Below, one piece after another: positions 61,751 to 64,000 of a DNA stretch of 64,000 nucleotides. The stretch is from contig NZ_LIYH01000002.1 in NCBI RefSeq assembly GCF_001905885.1, forward strand, positions 611,591 through 675,590, written 5' to 3'. The stretch comes from Streptomyces sp. CB03234 (GTDB lineage: Bacteria > Actinomycetota > Actinomycetes > Streptomycetales > Streptomycetaceae). Within the stretch, counting starts at the first letter, position 1. The number at the start of each line of letters is the position of its first letter. Both the position numbers and the translations under genes were made by a program. The notes under the pieces are model-generated. The model saw only the letters and a list, made by a program, of their open reading frames with translations. It was not told where the DNA came from and searched no databases.

Positions 61751-61825
61751 CGGCGTGGGGACGGGTGTGAGGGCCGGTATCCTTGAGCAGTCCCCCGTCC
61801 GTCCCGAGCCCCGGAGCCCCGCGTC

Positions 61826-62692
61826 GTGCGCATCGACCTGCACACCCACTCCACGGCCTCCGACGGTACGGACACCCCCGCCGAGCTGGTGCTCGGCGCC
61901 GCCGCGGCCGGGCTCGACGTCGTCGCGCTGACCGACCACGACACCACGCGCGGCCACGCCGAGGCGATGGCCGCGCTCCCCGAGGGCCTCACCCTGGTCA
62001 CGGGCGCCGAACTCTCGTGCCGGATCGACGGTATCGGCATGCACATGCTCGCGTACCTCTTCGACCCGGACGAGCCCGAGCTGGCCCGCGAGCGCGAGCT
62101 GGTGCGCGACGACCGCGTCCCGCGCGCCCAGGGCATGATCGGCAAGCTCCAGGAACTGGGCGTCCCCGTCACCTGGGAGCGCGTCGCCGCCATCGCCGGT
62201 GACGGTTCCGTCGGCCGGCCGCACATCGCCGAGGCGCTCGTCGAGCTCGGCGTCGTCCCCAGCGTCTCCGACGCCTTCACGCCCCAGTGGCTCGCCGACG
62301 GCGGCCGGGCGTACGTCGAGAAGCACGAGCTCGACCCGTTCACCGCGATCCGGCTCGTCAAGGCGGCCGGCGGCGTCACCGTCTTCGCGCACCCCGGCGC
62401 CGCCAAGCGCGGCCGCACGGTGCCCGAGTCGGTCATCGCCGAGCTCGCCGCGTACGGTCTCGACGGCATCGAGATCGACCACATGGACCACGACGAGCCC
62501 ACGCGCGCCCGGCTGCGCGGCCTCGCCGCCGAGCTCGGCCTGCTGACGACCGGTTCCAGCGACTACCACGGCACCCGCAAGACCTGCCGGCTCGGCGACC
62601 ACACCACCGACCCGGAGATCTACGGCGAGATCACGCGCCGCGCGACCGGCGCGTTCCCGGTCCCGGGCACGGGGGGACCCTCCCCGGCGTAA
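61826..62692 (+). CDS. PHP-domain phosphoesterase
   Basis: The 288-aa protein has the four PHP motifs: MRIDLHTHSTASDG, ALTDHDTT, GAELSC and the later FAHPGAA and GSSDYHG, all supplying metal ligands. It resembles RNase AM/YciV-type enzymes that act on 3',5'-nucleoside bisphosphates or short RNA 5' ends. GTG start. Cytoplasmic; a promoter TATCCT lies near 61778. Confidence 0.9.
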   Translation: MRIDLHTHSTASDGTDTPAELVLGAAAAGLDVVALTDHDTTRGHAEAMAALPEGLTLVTGAELSCRIDGIGMHMLAYLFDPDEPELARERELVRDDRVPRAQGMIGKLQELGVPVTWERVAAIAGDGSVGRPHIAEALVELGVVPSVSDAFTPQWLADGGRAYVEKHELDPFTAIRLVKAAGGVTVFAHPGAAKRGRTVPESVIAELAAYGLDGIEIDHMDHDEPTRARLRGLAAELGLLTTGSSDYHGTRKTCRLGDHTTDPEIYGEITRRATGAFPVPGTGGPSPA

Positions 62693-62875
62693 CCCTGGGG
62701 GCCGACACCGCGCCCGCGACACCGCCCGCGGTGTGCCCCTCGGCGGACCTCCGCCCGGTCCCCGCGCCGCGGGACGCCGTCCGTGGCTCCTCGCGGCGGG
62801 ATCCCGCCCACGAGACCTCAGCCCCATCCGCAACCGCAGTTCCCTGTACGACCCTCCTCCCGCAAGGCCCTCACT

Positions 62876-63481
62876 GTGTTCGACGTCGCCGTCTTCGGCT
62901 CCCTCTTCCTCACCCTTTTTGTCATCATGGATCCCCCCGGGATCACCCCGATCTTCCTCGCCCTGACCTCCGGCCGGGCCACCAAGGTCCAGCGCCGGAT
63001 GGCCTGGCAGGCCGTCGCCGTCGCCTTCGGCGTGATCACCGTCTTCGGCATCCTGGGCCAGCAGATCCTGGCGTACCTGCATGTCTCCGTGCCCGCCCTG
63101 ATGATCGCGGGCGGTCTGCTCCTGCTGCTCATCGCGCTCGACCTGCTGACCGGCAAGACCGACGAACCCAAGCAGACGAAGGACGTCAACGTCGCCCTCG
63201 TACCGCTGGGCATGCCGCTGCTGGCCGGTCCCGGCGCCATCGTGTCGGTGATCCTCGCCGTGCAGCACGCGGACGGCGTCAGCGGGCAGGTCTCGGTGTG
63301 GGCGGCGATCGTCGCCATGCACGTCGTGCTGTGGCTGACCATGCGCTACTCGCTGCTGATCATCCGCATCATCAAGGACGGCGGTGTGGTGCTGGTGACC
63401 CGGCTCGCCGGAATGATGCTGTCGGCGATCGCGGTGCAGCAGATCATCAACGGCGTCACCCAGGTCATCCAGGGGGCGTGA
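62876..63481 (+). CDS. MarC/UPF0056 family membrane protein
   Basis: The 201-aa protein has six membrane helices in two similar halves, with the family motifs FVIMDPPGITPIFLALTSG and PLGMPLLAGPGAIVSVI. Function in the family is unresolved. GTG start at 62876; no clear RBS. Probably monocistronic. Confidence 0.9.
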   Translation: MFDVAVFGSLFLTLFVIMDPPGITPIFLALTSGRATKVQRRMAWQAVAVAFGVITVFGILGQQILAYLHVSVPALMIAGGLLLLLIALDLLTGKTDEPKQTKDVNVALVPLGMPLLAGPGAIVSVILAVQHADGVSGQVSVWAAIVAMHVVLWLTMRYSLLIIRIIKDGGVVLVTRLAGMMLSAIAVQQIINGVTQVIQGA

Positions 63482-63576
63482 CACCTCACCGCGACATCAC
63501 TGCGCCCCCGTACGGATTCCGGCTCCCGACGATCGGGGCGGCGGAGTCCGCGCGGGGGCGCGGTGGCTCGTTCTCG

Positions 63577-63729
63577 TTATGAGGCCGTGGTCCCGGCCGG
63601 GCGGATCCAGATGCGCTGGCCGACCGAGGCGGCCTGCTGCACGATCCGGTTGACGGAGGCAGCGTCCACGACGGTGCTGTCCACGGCCGTGCCGTCGACG
63701 TCGTCGAGTCGCAGAATCTCGAAGCGCAT
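63577..63729 (-). CDS. Small conserved protein (50 aa), unknown function
   Basis: The 50-aa protein reads MRFEILRLDDVDGTAVDSTV then VVDAASVNRIVQQAASVGQR and ends IWIRPAGTTAS: a short beta-alpha-beta unit. RBS GAAGGGAG precedes the ATG. The upstream region (63730-63830) contains inverted repeats GTAGGG/CCCTAC (63800-63821) and the palindrome GAAAATTTTC (63828-63837), suggesting a regulated promoter. I do not recognise the family beyond its presence in Streptomyces. Confidence 0.7.
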   Translation of the reverse strand: MRFEILRLDDVDGTAVDSTVVDAASVNRIVQQAASVGQRIWIRPAGTTAS

Positions 63730-63903
63730 GGGCTTCTCCCTTCGTCCTGAGTTGATCCTCCTGCTGGAGAACTGTGTTCCGTACGAGTGCCAACGGTATG
63801 TAGGGGGCAAACATTCCCTACGCTAAAGAAAATTTTCGGCCGTCTAAGTAATCCCAGATGGGTGGTGGCGAGCACCCGCCCGGCGGCGGACAATGAGCCC
63901 CGT

Positions 63904-64000
63904 ATGAACCATGACGCGGACACCCCCGCTCCCAGCCTCGGCCTCACCGAACTCGGCGCACGCCTGGAGCGCACCAATGAGCTCCTGCAGCGCATGCTGG
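63904..64000 (+). CDS. 5' end of a gene cut by the window edge
   Basis: ATG at 63904 opens MNHDADTPAPSLGLTELGAR and continues into a helical LERTNELLQRML at the edge. The amphipathic start resembles what I recall of a Streptomyces NYN-domain protein that lies downstream of MarC, but 32 residues cannot confirm it. Confidence 0.5.
   Translation, partial: MNHDADTPAPSLGLTELGARLERTNELLQRML

Noticed and set aside
60233..63484. A 1083-codon minus-strand frame across four plus-strand genes
   Set aside because: It overlaps four genes with clear families; repetitive His/Gly/Arg composition is typical of shadows at this GC content.
1..64000. TTA codons that would place genes under bldA control
   Set aside because: In-frame TTA was not seen in the called genes; apparent TTA strings fall across codon boundaries. 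The check was by eye.
1..64000. tRNA, rRNA or CRISPR loci
   Set aside because: No cloverleaf, rRNA core sequence or regularly spaced identical repeats were recognised in the gaps between genes.

Overview
The window looks like core chromosome of a Streptomyces or very close relative. It has very high GC with strong G/C bias at third codon positions, many GTG and TTG starts, no TTA leucine codon that I noticed by eye in the called genes, a mycothiol gene (mshB), many lipoproteins, and a gene order I recall from Streptomyces (sdh, typA, two bldK-like oligopeptide operons, mshB, fdxA, dapC, dapE, sigE-htrA-tatB, mrp, corA). I see no rRNA, tRNA, CRISPR array, prophage, transposase or origin.

Layout. 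1-8.5 kb: a SPOR-domain protein, a Nudix hydrolase, a stand-alone anti-sigma-type ATPase followed by a PAS-GAF-PP2C-ATPase regulator, a two-gene envelope operon (TPM-domain membrane protein then PspA) and a GH18-like secreted protein. 8.5-12.1 kb: a three-gene succinate dehydrogenase operon (sdhC-sdhA-sdhB) on the minus strand. 12.7-17.8 kb: a small coiled-coil protein, a very long peptide-binding lipoprotein and typA/bipA. 18.3-30.2 kb: two tandem five-gene oligopeptide ABC operons with the same gene order (binding protein, two permeases, two ATPases), followed by a convergent S9 peptidase, so peptide import and peptide hydrolysis sit together.

32.6-46.7 kb: mshB with small membrane proteins, a peptidoglycan-binding membrane protein, a PepSY lipoprotein, a SirB1-type protein, a GNAT acetyltransferase, ferredoxin fdxA, dapC and dapE of the diaminopimelate pathway, a lysozyme-fold secreted protein, a LOG-family protein, a FolP2-type pteroate synthase homologue, a DivIVA-like membrane protein and DNA glycosylase tag. 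46.7-60 kb: enoyl-CoA hydratase, DUF3117, O-methyltransferase, then ECF sigma factor, zinc anti-sigma factor, HtrA protease and TatB, then mrp, DUF1003, an MgtE-N/CBS protein and corA. The order from dapE to corA closely parallels what I recall of Mycobacterium tuberculosis Rv1202-Rv1239 and is an old actinobacterial block for envelope stress, protein export and Mg2+ handling. 60-64 kb: SUFU-domain protein, DUF6758, PHP phosphoesterase, MarC, a small protein and a truncated gene at the right edge.

The most unusual non-gene signals are a dispersed, hairpin-rich intergenic repeat of about 120 bp in three copies (37.1, 41.6 and 57.9 kb), a 280-bp near-identical tract shared by the two operons' second ATPase genes that looks like gene conversion, an ECF-type promoter in front of the sigma factor gene, and several genes with a TANNNT box 6-7 nt before the start codon and no ribosome binding site (probable leaderless transcripts).
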